Positions 1 to 10,439 of a stretch of 64,000 bases of DNA are shown here, piece by piece. Source of the stretch: Rhipidocladum racemiflorum (lineage: Eukaryota; Streptophyta; Magnoliopsida; Poales; Poaceae); assembly GCA_036346355.1 (NCBI GenBank), contig CM070569.1, forward strand, positions 42,572,276 through 42,636,275, in the 5' to 3' direction. The position numbers were made by a program, and so were the translations under genes. How positions within the stretch are numbered: position 1 is the stretch's first letter; the number at the start of each line of letters is the position of its first letter. Under the pieces are notes generated by a model. That model was not told the origin of the DNA. It did no database searches and was given only the letters and a program-made list of their open reading frames with translations.

Positions 1-1144
1 GGTCGGCGCATTACGCGCCACTTGCCTCCTTTCTTGACTAATCTGGATTGGCTAGCCACTCGGAGTGCTCGATCTCTCTGATGAAGCCAGCTTTTAGGAG
101 TTTATCAAGTTCCTCCCGGATGATTGCCTGTTTTTCCGGGGAAAAGCGTCTAAGTTTCTGTCTCACTGGTTTTTTGTCGTGAATCATTAGCTTTGTGCTC
201 GACCACCTCCTTGGGACTCGGGCATGTCGGATGGTTCCCAGCGAACACATCCGACCTTGCCCGGAGGAAGGTGACGAGCTCGAGTTCCTATTTGGGATCT
301 AAGGAAGATCCCAAATGAATGACCTTGGCCGGTTCCGACTCGTTGAGCGGAACAGCCTTGGTCTCTCCTCCAGCCGAGGGCAAGTTTAGGCCGGAATGCT
401 TCGGCTCTTGGTCAGACCGCGAGTGGGTAATCGACCGACCATATCTAAGGCTCTTTCGCCGCAATTGAGTGCGGACTTGTGGTTCCCTTTGATGGTTATA
501 ACTCCGCTCGCTCCGGGAATCTTCGTGCAGCGACACGCGTGGTGAGGCGGCCATGAACTTGGCCAAGGCCGGCTGCCGAGGATGGCGTTGTAGGCCGACT
601 CAAAGTCTACCACCTCGAAGGTGATTAGCTCCGTTCTGAAGTTACTTGGGCCGCCAAAACTTACGGGCAGGACGACCTGCCCCAGAGGTTTGATCGAGGT
701 GCCTGGGACTATCCCGAAGAAGGGCACGGCCACACTCTTGATTTTGGAACGAGGAATCTGCATCTCGTCCAAAACCTTGGCTGAAATAAGGTCCAAAGAG
801 CTCCCGGAGTCTATGAGGACCCGACCGACGACGGTATTGCTGATGGTGGGGTTCACGACCATCGGAAGCCTCTGGGGTTTGGTCATCCCAAGGGGACAAT
901 CGTCCTTGGAGAAGGTGAGGATACCTCGAGACCATTTCACCGGCCAGACCGGAGGCTTACCCTGGGTAACCTGGTGCACTTCTCTTGCGGCGTCCTTTAA
1001 GTCCCGGCGGGACTTGTAGGCGGAGGAGCCCCCGAAGATGACCGCTATGTGATTCCTTGGTTCTTGGTATTCCATGTCATCCTCACTTTCCTCGGCGGGC
1101 TGTTTTCCTTTGTCATTTTCACCCTGCTCTGGAAGCGTTGGCAT
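1..1144 (-). pseudogene. gypsy pol fragment: retropepsin-like protease and start of reverse transcriptase
   Basis: The reverse-strand stretch 1144-386 encodes a retropepsin-like domain with the catalytic motif DSGSS followed by a beta-rich segment ending near FESAYNAILGSRPW, which is typical of plant gypsy proteases. Stretch 250-38 encodes the N-terminal reverse transcriptase segment, recognised by KPVRQKLRRFSPEK and EELDKLLKAGFIREI. Between them the frame is broken. The enzyme would cleave the polyprotein and copy element RNA into DNA. RT catalytic residues, RNase H and integrase lie beyond the window edge. Confidence 0.8.
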
Positions 1145-1379
1145 GGGACCCCTGCCAGTAAAATCGCTTCCAGCGGTAGGTCCACGCTCGGCAATTCCGT
1201 AGGTCGTGCCTGCGGCGCTGGTGAAGCGGACGAGAGGTCGCCCCGTCGGTCCGCTTGGTCGCCTCGTCGGTCCGCTTGGTCGCCTCGTCCTCGAGGCCTG
1301 TGTGGTTGTCCTCTCCCCCGAGCGTTAAGCCCCCGGCGCTGCGGCTGGGTTGCTCGGGGTTGTTGTTGTTCCACCGCGG

Positions 1380-2962
1380 CTACCATGGCTGGCGAGGGTT
1401 GCTTTCTTCTTTTCTTGATCTTCTTGTCTCATGAATTCGAGCCCTTTTGCTAGCCGAGGTCTCTAGGCCAGGTTGAGGCGGCAGCTTCCTTCGCCCAAAG
1501 ATCTTCTTCCATTGGACGGCTTCATCTGCGTTGGCGTATCGATCGGCCATTCGGAAGAGCTCGTTCGCCGTTAGATCCGGGTGGATCTCCAGGTCCTGCG
1601 TGAAGCGCACGTCTCGTACCCCGAACTTGAAAGCTCGGACGACCGCCTCGTCCGATATGTTTGGGATCGAGTTCCGGACCTGGATAAATCTCTGGACGAA
1701 TTGTCGCAGGGGTTCCTCGTCTGTCAGACAAGCGCTCAGGTCGCGCTCCTTTCCCGGCGGATGTAACAGCTCTGAAATTTGCTCTGAGCGCGGGCGCCGA
1801 GCTGCCTCAGGACCGTATGGAGCCTTCCTTCGATTAAAAAGCCACGTCTTAGCGGCTCCGGCCCGTAACTGTCGGCAGGTAATTTACCATCACCCCTCAC
1901 GCCTCCGTGGCGAGGATGGCGGTGGTATATATTGAGAGCAATTAAATGCAGGTTACGGGTCCCGTTGAACCTTTCGATATGGCCGGGCTTGAATCTGTTC
2001 GGCCATGCGACGTTCCGGAGGGAGCTCGTGACGGCCTGGCAACCGAAGCTCGGGATTTCGCGGTGACATCCTCGGTCATCGCGGCCTCCACGCGGGTCTT
2101 CCACCCAACGCCCGGCGCTGGCCGAGTCGAGAAAACCTCATGCGACGGCAGTCGTCTTTGGCGACCGCTTGGTCGTGGAGCGCTCAGAGTGCTCGTAATC
2201 TGGGCGATTATCTGAGATATCGCCCGAGGTCGCCTGCGGATCGCTGCAGGGCCTTTCCCGGATCAGGTTGGCGATCTGGGGCGATCTCCGAGCATGGCTC
2301 CGAGATTCACCTCTGTGCGAGCGCACGGGGGAGCGTTTGTGATGGTCCCGGGAAACACTCCGGGCATCCCGGTCACGAGGAGGATCCGAGACTTTTAGCT
2401 CGGCAGCAAGCCTTTCCAAATCTTCGGCTACGACCACGCCCACGGCCTCTAAGTCTCGCTTGCTCGGGAAACTACGCAGTCACGCACGACCGCCGCTAAG
2501 GCCTCAGAATCGCTCCCGCTTCCGGTGAATCGGCGGTGGCGAAGCTTTGGCGACGCCCGAGCGCGATCGGGAGTTCGGTACCCACGAGTTCCTTTCCGTG
2601 GAAGCGCTTCTTTGCCTGGCGGCGAATGCTCGCGAGGGTCTTTCCCAAGGACGCCTCCAGGTGGAGTCTGGCCGCCAGAGGGTCGTGCTTGGCGGCGTCG
2701 AGGATCCTTCTCCGGCTCCGCACGGCTTCCGCCACGTTGACCCGACGAGAGCGGGATGAAAGCGATGGGGACATCATTGTATCCCCTTGAGATGCGATCT
2801 CTGGCCGAGCTCTAGGTCGTCTGGTATGTCCAGGCCATCGTAGAGCTCATCGCGATCATCCTCGGGGTCCCCGAGGGTAATGTCTGGGGATGGAGGCCCC
2901 GCCCTCGCATTCCGTGTCCGGAAGGGCTCCCAGACTTCGGTGTGACCGATAGGATCGGTCAC
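1380..2962 (-). pseudogene. gypsy gag, frameshifted
   Basis: Several short reverse-strand reading frames follow each other in different phases (2962-2774, 2777-2496, 2443-2138, 2104-1736, 1610-1380). The 1610-1380 piece contains the late capsid segment seen in plant gypsy Gag (TANELFRMADRYANADEA) followed by a basic, charged tail before the protease. Upstream pieces are rich in Arg and Ser. Gag would form the particle that packages element RNA. The frame changes make it a pseudogene; its exact start is not determinable. Confidence 0.6.
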
Positions 2963-3090
2963 CCCGCCACGTTGTCGGTGGCGTAGTACACGTCGTCATC
3001 TTCAACGTGGTCGAAAACACAAAGGTCAGTGTCTCCGAGTTCGGCATCCTCGAGGATCTTGATCTCAGACGGAATCAAGTCGCCGCCGCT

Positions 3091-3108
3091 TCCTCACGGA
3101 CGGCGCCA
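3091..3108 (-). promoter_or_regulatory. primer-binding site of the gypsy element
   Basis: On the reverse strand this reads TGGCGCCGTCCGTGAGGA. TGGCGCC is a tRNA 3'-end complement commonly seen just inside the 5' LTR of grass gypsy elements. It lies between the probable LTR and the gag remnants, as expected. Confidence 0.6.
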
Positions 3109-3119
3109 CCGCCGACGAT

Positions 3120-3721
3120 TGGAGAACGGGCTCCCGTCGAGCTTACTTGTTGAATGGGGATCAACAGGGCCGTCGTCTGACGGATCGAAGAGGGCGCTCG
3201 AGCGATGCGAGGTCGGGAGAAGAAGAAAAGGGGACACGGTGTTTTATCCTGGTTCGGGCCTCTCACCGTCGAGATAATAGCCCTACTCCAGTGTATTGTG
3301 TTCTATCTTGGTGTCCCTCCTCCGTTCTGAGATCTTCAGGGGTTTAAATACTACGACTAGAGATACGAAGAAGGTAACTACCTCACGGGATCACGCTATG
3401 TATCCATATCCGTGACCCGGCCCTTGATTCCCGCGTTATTTGAATTTCGGGTATGATCTCCCTTGATCTCTGGCTGATTGGTTGGCTCCTTCCTTTCTTG
3501 TAGCGTCATTTGGGCCCCGACCAAACACCCGAGTAGGTCGTGGCCTCTACGAGCATGCTTGCTCGTGGGGGGGCGTGTTTGGTGCTTCTGCGAACAAAGG
3601 CGCAGACGCGTATGCTCGGAGGAGAAGGAGGGATGCTCGTTTCGTTCTCCCGAGCATCTTCTTTTAGTACCACAAGGTCGGTGGGTTTAGCTTTTTACGG
3701 GGGTACCGTGGTCTTTTGCCA
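3120..3721 (-). repeat. probable 5' LTR of the gypsy element
   Basis: The stretch starts TGGAG and ends TGCCA on the + strand (imperfect TGG...CCA ends) and lies directly upstream of the primer-binding site. It contains a TATA-like TTTAAATA at about 3342-3349 and a segment around 3237-3300 that reads like the R-U5 segment of grass gypsy LTRs. The exact ends are uncertain because the partner LTR is outside the window; an alternative left end is TGTTGAA at 3148. Confidence 0.45.
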
Positions 3722-5405
3722 GATAGCCAATCCCCGACATGAGTCTTCTGAACAACCATCTGAGAAAGTCCTAGAGGAGGATGACAATGAAGCTCTTAGA
3801 AAGAGCAAGAGACAGAGGATTGAAAAATCCTTTGGCAATGATTTCATTGTGTACCTCGTGGATGATACTCCTATGTCCATTGCAGAGGCATATGCATCTC
3901 CAGATGCAGACAACTGGAAAGAAGCTGTCCAGAATGAGATGGACTCGATTCTCGCCAATGGGACTTGGGAGGTAACTGAACGGCCCTATGGTTGTAATCC
4001 TGTGGGTTGTAAGTGGGTGTTCAAGAAGAAGCTTATGCCTGATGGTACTATTGAGAAGTACAAGGCTCGGCTTGTGGCTTAGGGATACACCCAAAAGGAA
4101 GGCGAAGATTTCTTTGATACTTATTCACTTGTTGCTAGAATGACAACCATTCGAGTATTACTTTCCCTGGCTGCCTCGTATGGTCTTCTCGTTCATCAGA
4201 TGGACGTGAAGACAGCTTTCCTTAATGGAGAGTTAGATGAGGAAATTTACATGGAACAGCCTGATGGGTTTGTAGTAAATGGTCAAGAGAGCAAGGTGTG
4301 TAAATTATTGAAATCTTTGTATGGCTTGAAACAAGCACCTAAGCAATGGCATGAGAAGTTCGACACCACTTTGACGTCTGCGAGCTTTGCCATTAATGAG
4401 GCTGATAGATGTGTATACTATCGCTATGGTGGGGGTGAAGGAGTTATATTGTGCCTATATATGGACGATATACTGATCTTTGGCACAAATATTGATGTGA
4501 TCAATGAGGTCAAGTCTTTCCTATCAGAGAAATTTGATATGAAAGATCTGGGAGAAGCTGATGTAATTCTTAACATCAAGCTTATTAAGGATGAGAGTGG
4601 GATTACTCTTTCGCAATCCCACTATGTGGAGAAGATCTTGAGCCGGTTTGGCTTTATGGACAGCAAGCCTCCCACTCCTTATGATCCCAGTGTGACACTG
4701 AGAAAGAATAAGAAAATTGGCTTAAACCAGTTAATATATTCTCAGATTATCGGTTCACTGATGTATCTTACTGGTGCAACGAGACCTGATATATCATTTG
4801 CTGTGAGCAAATTGAGTAGGTTCATGTCAAACCCGGGTTCTGATCATTGGCATGCACTTGAAAGGGTAATGCGCTATTTGAAAGGTACTACGAGTTATGG
4901 GATTCACTATTCAGGGCACCCTGCAGTGCTTGAGGGATATAGTGTCTCGAACTGGATTTCTGATGTTGATGAGCTCTATGCTACCAGTGGATATGTATTT
5001 ACCATTGGTGGTGGTGCAGTGTCATGGAGGTCTTGCAAACAGACCATTTTGACAAGGTCAACCATGGAGGCAGAGCTCACTGCTTTAGATACAGCCACTG
5101 TAGAGGCAGATTGGCTGCGTGAGCTCTTGATGGACTTGCCGGTGGTTGAAAAACCAATACCGGCTATCCTTATGAACTGTGATAATCAATCTGTGATTGC
5201 TAAAGTGAACAGTGCTAAGGATAATGCGAAGTCATCAAGACATGTTAAAAGACGATTGAAGTCTGTCAGGAAATTGAGAAACTCCGGAGTAATAAGTGTG
5301 ACTTATATTCAAACAGACAAAAACCTGGCAGATCCCTTTACAAAGGGACTATCACAGAATGTGATAGAAGGTGCATCTAGGGAGATGGGTATGAGACCCA
5401 TATAA
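3722..5405 (+). pseudogene. copia pol: reverse transcriptase and RNase H with one nonsense codon
   Basis: The frame contains copia RT landmarks in order: NWKEAVQNEMDSI, GCKWVFKKK, HQMDVKTAFLNGEL, YGLKQAPKQW and the catalytic YMDDILIFG (about 4460-4490). RNase H follows, with the late markers TKSTMEAE-like (here TRSTMEAELTALD) and the closing NLADPFTKGLS. A TAG at 4080-4082 interrupts the frame early in the RT; downstream sequence stays in the same frame to the stop at 5403-5405. The protein would have made cDNA, but this copy is dead unless the stop is bypassed. Confidence 0.9.
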
Positions 5406-5944
5406 GTTGCCATTGTGGTAACCCAGTCTTTGTGATCGGAGATCCCGTGAATTAGGTCCTGGGAAAAACAAGCAGTTGTAACCGAGGAGAGTAATCTGCT
5501 GCCCTCTCCAAGTGAAGATGCAATACTCTCGTAAGGTTTGTAAGGCAGGATGGCGATATGCCTTAATGTGTTTATGTTGGCTTTAATTAGCGAAGATGCT
5601 GTCCTACAGAGCATTCTTGAAAGAACACACCTATATGAGCCCGACTGTCTAACGTCGCAGTCTATGAGACCTGGGTGATCTCTAGTAAGCTCATGAAGAG
5701 ACCATGGAGTACGACGCATATGCTCCACCCGCGGAGGAGGCTACTGGCAGCCAGGTATCAGTTATGACTTTGAGTGAAACCTGTTCACACAAAACTTGCA
5801 ATTCAAGGCATAGTCCATTGTTCAAGTTGTGAATGGGTGTAGCTTGGAGCTCTAGGCAGAAGTTCAACTTAACAGTCTCTGCTGAAACGCTGGTATATCA
5901 AACAGTAGTGAGTATTGGCAAATCTCTAAATGGGCATTTGAGAT

Positions 5945-5956
5945 CTGGTGGGGGAT
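5945..5956 (+). promoter_or_regulatory. polypurine tract of the copia element
   Basis: The sequence CTGGTGGGGGAT sits immediately before the LTR start TGTTGGAATA. This is the standard place and composition of the plus-strand primer in copia elements. Confidence 0.75.
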
Positions 5957-6630
5957 TGTTGGAATAAGTGGGCTTGGCCCAAATCAACTAATTCCTAGAG
6001 AAAATCTCAAAGGCCCATGTGGGAGCATGAGGATGGTGGAACCCTTTAGTCCCATATTGCTAGTGGAAAGGGGAGGAACACCTTTGGCTCTCTATATAAA
6101 CCACCTAAAGGCCACCACTAGGAGGAAGTAAAAGTGCTTGGTGCTTGAGGCTTGAGAGGGGTTAGAGTTTTGCCACCTCTCATTTGTTCTTACCACCGTA
6201 GCCTTCTCCATTCCGAGCGCCGGCGTGCACCAGCGATCGGGAGAGCAGGTCTCCGGAACCCTTCGCCTTCGAGATCCTGCACCGGGAGAGGGCAAATAAG
6301 GTTTTTGGGAAGCGCTTCGCGCGATTGCTCAAGATCTTCACCACAGGTCGCCTTCCTCTTCTTACTGCTAGGCGTCTTAGTGAACGGCTCCTGCGACATG
6401 CCGGCAATAACGTCGTCAACGTCAACGTCGCGACTGCACCAGCCACGGCATCTACATCTTCTTCTGTTCAGTACGTTCAATCTGTCCTATTCTTGTGGTT
6501 AATTATGTTTAACCAGATGGTCATGTTGTTCGTGCTGTCTAGTATGGTAGAGAAATACATGCTAGTTTCTGTGATGCTATTCATGATTTACATTCGGAAT
6601 TTAATTTGGAAATTGTCTAATTACTCAACA
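5957..6630 (+). repeat. 3' LTR of the copia element (674 bp)
   Basis: It starts TGTTGGAATA and ends TTACTCAACA, so its ends form the inverted pair TGTTG/CAACA. It follows the polypurine tract directly and contains a TATA-like CTATATAAAC near 6092-6101, the likely U3/R boundary. Only one LTR is in the window, so the target duplication cannot be tested; the 5 bases after the end are GATTT. Confidence 0.85.
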
Positions 6631-7665
6631 GATTTCTATTTATTTTCGGGCCTCTTCCTTGTTTTGGGCTTGTTTCCCGGCCCACCTCTCTCCGCCGACC
6701 CGCTCCCCCTTCCCGACGTGCCTCCTGGCCCAGCCTGCCCTACTGCGCCCTCCTCCCCCACCTCTGGCCGTCCCGTCGGGAGCCCACCCGCTCGCGCCGC
6801 CGCTGCTCGCATGTTCCCACCGAACGCCGCCGCCTGCCGCACACCGTTGCGCTCGGCTGCCCCACTCGCCTCTCTCCTCCGCTCCGGCTATAAAGCCCCC
6901 TGACCCCTAGTTACTCCTCGCCCCTTCCCCTTCCCCGTGCCCCCGAGCCCGCTGCCCGACCTCCCTGCGCCGGTCTCGCGCCCGACCCTCGATCGTGGCC
7001 CCACTGTTAGTCGGCCACGCGCCAAGACGTGGGCGGCCACCGGCTGTGGCCACGTGTGCTCTCCCCCGTTGGGCCGTACACTGCGCGGCCCGGTTTCCTT
7101 TTTCTTTTTTCTTTTCTTTTTTTGGATTTAAACAATCCGAAAATTCCAAGAAAATTCTAAAATTTCCTGAAAATCCCCAAAAATCCAAAAATACATATTC
7201 TTGATCCGTTCGAGCCACTAAGTCCAAAAACGATATCCGCTCCGCCAAACAAAGTCTCCAAAATCCCTAAAATGACCAAAATACCCTTCGAGGTGAGCCG
7301 AGCTATAGTGCACAGTAACTGCGGTGGAAACTATACTTGTCAGCTCCGAATTTTGGTTCTAAATACTGTCGTTCTACAACTTTTGAGGTGATTTTTATTA
7401 TTTTTCTATATCTCTCGATTTAGCTATTTCAAATATTATTTATTATTATGGATTAGAGTAAAATATATCATCCAAAGATATAATAAAAAGAGCAATCAGC
7501 CTTTTGTAGATATAATTTGATAAAATGTAAAACACTAGAATGATATCTATTCAAAAATAAATACAGTAGGTTTTATAAGATAAGCCCTTGTCCAAAGAAA
7601 AAAAAATCTCAAATGGCCCAAAACTACCCTATCATCGTCTTTACTTAGCGTTGGCCTAAAATTCT
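6631..7665. other. unclassified GC-rich then AT-rich stretch, probable old LTR fragment
   Basis: No credible gene is present. Positions 6690-7080 are GC-rich and contain a good TATA box (TATAAAG at 6889-6895) followed by a C-rich leader, then a T-rich tract and an AT-rich segment with many short AAAATTC/AAAATCC words (7130-7250). This order (GC-rich core, TATA, pyrimidine tract, AT-rich tail) resembles long grass gypsy LTRs, but I see no matching ends. Confidence 0.3.
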
Positions 7666-7673
7666 CCCGTACC

Positions 7674-8621
7674 TAGGGGTGAAACCGGATCGGATACGGA
7701 TGGATATTGCTCGTCTCATATCCTAACCCATTTTTTTTCCTGATTCGGAGTCGGATACGGATGTCCCGGATACGAATACGAATTCGGATTATTCGGGATT
7801 CGGATACGGAGCGGATACCTGACGGATTCAGGTCGGGATCGGATATCACAATCGTATAGTAGTATAGCACATAATTGTGTACGTAAAAGAAATAATAAAG
7901 CATTAACCTTACAACATTAACTTTAAGTCATAATTATTTCAACGTAGGATAGTAGTATAGTTAGAGGTGCAAATGGGTCGGATACAAGGAGAGAGATCGA
8001 GACATAAAGAAAACATAGAACAAGGAGATCTCTTCCATCAAACTTAACCTCACGGAATAAATTCCTGGAGATATTAAATAGTGTTGAATTATCACATTCT
8101 GACAAACTGAAGATAAGACTTCTCTCATAATGAGGACTACTCGGATTTGTTTGCTATGCTTCAATTTAGTGAATCAACTAATTCCAGTAATTTGGATAGA
8201 AAAGAAGTTTATCAAATAAGTTGAACAAATCAATTTAGGTAAAAGAATTATGTCATCACTCTATTTGTTTGTTGATAGATTTGTTGAAGTTCACGCTTAA
8301 TAACAAAGTAGTGTTTTTTAGTGCCAGTATCAAACAACTACTCTATCTATCCAATAATGAACCAAATTAATAGAAGAATAACTGGTTTTATCCGGATATC
8401 GGATCGGATATTTACCGGATATCGGGTCGGATATTGCACTTCCCATATCCTAACCCATATTACATGAGATTTTTCGAATACGGATCGGATATTGCTTTTC
8501 CCATATCCTAACCCATATTACATCGGATTTTCCGGATACAGATACAGATAATATCGATACGGATATTAAACGGATTCGGAATCGAATCGGGCAGATATTT
8601 CCTGTCCTGTTTTCAGCCCTA
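7674..8621. mobile_element. non-autonomous hAT-type element (948 bp)
   Basis: Left end TAGGGGTGAAACCGG and right end (reverse complement) TAGGGCTGAAAACAGG are imperfect terminal inverted repeats of the TAGGGGTGAAAACGG kind common in grass hAT elements. Flanks are CCCGTACC (7666-7673) and CCCGCGCC (8622-8629), an 8-bp duplication with two mismatches, the hAT length. Both ends are packed with GGATCGGATA/GGATATCGG words. The middle (7870-8390) is AT-rich with no transposase. A second hAT-like start (TAGAGGTGCAAATGGGT, near 7961) suggests a nested fragment. Confidence 0.7.
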
Positions 8622-8658
8622 CCCGCGCCCTTTTCCAATACTTGGACTGCTGCCTCGA

Positions 8659-9109
8659 GAGTTTTTTTTTAAATAATATCTTTTTAAAGAAGATTTCGGA
8701 CATTAATACACGGATTTTAAAATTTTCAAGAATAATACATTGTCGCCAAACCATTTGGCGAAAATACTATTTTCGCCACACCGTTTGGCGAAAATAGTAT
8801 TTTTGCCACACCGTTCGGCGAAAATTCGTTAATCCATGGTTAGGAAGCAATTCAAACACTAAATACCCATATCAGCCTATTTTCGTCAAACCGTTTGGCG
8901 AAAATATGTTGATTTGGGTATTTACGAAGCAATTCAAACCGATTCAAACACTAAATACCTGTATCAACCTATTTTCGCCAAACGGTGTGGCGAAAATAAC
9001 TATTTTCGCCAAATGGTTTGGCGACAATGTATTATTCTTGCAAATTTTAAAATCCGCATATTAATGTCCGAAATCTTCTTTAAAAATATATTATTTTAAA
9101 AAAAAATTC
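8659..9109. mobile_element. Mutator-type foldback MITE (451 bp)
   Basis: The left arm and the reverse complement of the right arm match over roughly 150-200 bp, starting GAGAGTTTTTTTTTAAAT versus GAATTTTTTTTTAAAAT. The flanks carry a perfect 9-bp duplication CTGCCTCGA (8650-8658 and 9110-9118), the length produced by Mutator transposases. Inside each arm are small palindromes of the form TTCGCCAAACNGTTTGGCGAA. A transcript would fold into one long hairpin. Confidence 0.85.
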
Positions 9110-9118
9110 CTGCCTCGA

Positions 9119-10319
9119 CAAACAAAGCGTGTTGTTACGATAACTCTGCTCGACAATCTGCAGGTGTTGGACTTCTCATGAGTCCAGCCCAAGTGCAGTC
9201 TCTCTACGGCCCAACGCACATCCAAACTAACTACATCAAGCCCATCATCTCATGGGCCTACCTCCAGGCTCCAACGATTGGCAGCTTATTCCATACCGCG
9301 AACAAAGATATCCCGTTCCTCTTCCTCTCAAAAAAAAAAAAACAGTGTGTACCGGTACTTCGAATGCTTTGAAGCTTTTTAAAAAAATTATTTAGCGTGT
9401 GTATAAGACACGCATGTGTATATGTGTAGGGATATGAATACCGTGTATATGAGTTGTATGCTCCTTGTACCCAGAAAAACGTACAGACGATCCGTAAAAG
9501 AAAAAAAAAACTTCCAAATAAGAACATCCAGAAGCCCGACTTTTGCCACTCCTTTTCTTCTCTGCCCGCCACGCCATCCTTTTCTTCTCTGCACGCCTCT
9601 GAAAAACGCATCCATCCTGATCTTATTTCCTAGCCAGTGAGTTGTACATTAGGTGTGGAAATCGAGCTAAGTCGTCTTTTTACGAGCTTTTTTTTAAGAT
9701 TGATATAGTTTGATTTAATATAATTTTATTTACAATTTGAAAGTATTTTTGGAATCGAGCCAACGAGCCGAGCCGAACCAAAACAAAAACCAATTTCATT
9801 CAAAATTAACTCATTCAATGATTAATAAAAAAACGAGTAAAATTAGAGCAGTTTTGAATCGAGGCAACGAGCCCCACAAAAGAACTTTTTTTCCGGCCCT
9901 ATTGTCCATGACAAACTCCAGCTTGCTCGGCTCATTTCAGTCATGCGGAGGAAGCGGGTGACTCGTTCTGTCTGCATCTCTCTTGAGGTCACGTTCTCCA
10001 GCAACCGGTTTCTGCAAGGACAGCCAGGCCGCGATCCACAGGAGCACCGGAACGCTTGGCCCCAGGCGAAGACTCCGACCCGCGCGTGCCCCCCGCGAGC
10101 CGTGGATCGTGGTGTGTTCTGTTTTTTCAAGCGTAGTAGTAGCTGTCGCCGGAGAAGAGGAAATTCAAAAGCCCAGTCGGTATCGGGACTCTTGCTTTAC
10201 CGTCACTCCTCCGAACGCGGAATCGTGCCGTTTTCTGTGTGTCCTTCGGGAGCGGTGCTGTCGAGGGCCAAGTAATCATCGATTATTCCTTCCTGAAATG
10301 CTCGGCGTCACATGATAGC
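9119..10319. other. intergenic DNA upstream of the transporter gene
   Basis: No gene is supported. About 9650-9870 has word use (CGAGCC, GAGCCGAGCC) like the edge of an old hAT-type element, without clear ends. The final ~400 bp become GC-rich and probably belong to the promoter of the transporter gene. Confidence 0.4.
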
Positions 10320-10439
10320 GCATGCAACGCAGTGGGATAAACTCTTGGAGCTGCAGCTGCAGGCAGCTCACCACACACTCCCTCCTCTCCCTCCACACGA
10401 AGGCGTGCGGCGTGAGCGGGCCGGGTGAAGCTCCTAGCC

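Larger units (their letters stand above)
1..3721 (-). mobile_element. Ty3/gypsy LTR retrotransposon, 5' part, decayed
   Basis: Reading the reverse strand from 3721 leftward, I see a probable LTR, a primer-binding site, a frameshifted gag, an aspartic protease and the first part of a reverse transcriptase, in the normal gypsy order; the window edge cuts the rest. The right end abuts copia pol sequence in the opposite orientation, so this element probably inserted into the copia element at 3722-6630. The left LTR and target duplication are outside the window. Several stops and frame changes show it is not functional. Confidence 0.8.
3722..6630 (+). mobile_element. Ty1/copia retrotransposon, 3' half
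   Basis: This is the 3' half of a copia element: the integrase-RT linker, reverse transcriptase, RNase H, a roughly 0.55-kb untranslated tail, a polypurine tract and one LTR. The 5' half is missing, apparently because the gypsy element at 1-3721 interrupts it. The RT reads over most of its length with one internal stop. Confidence 0.85.
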
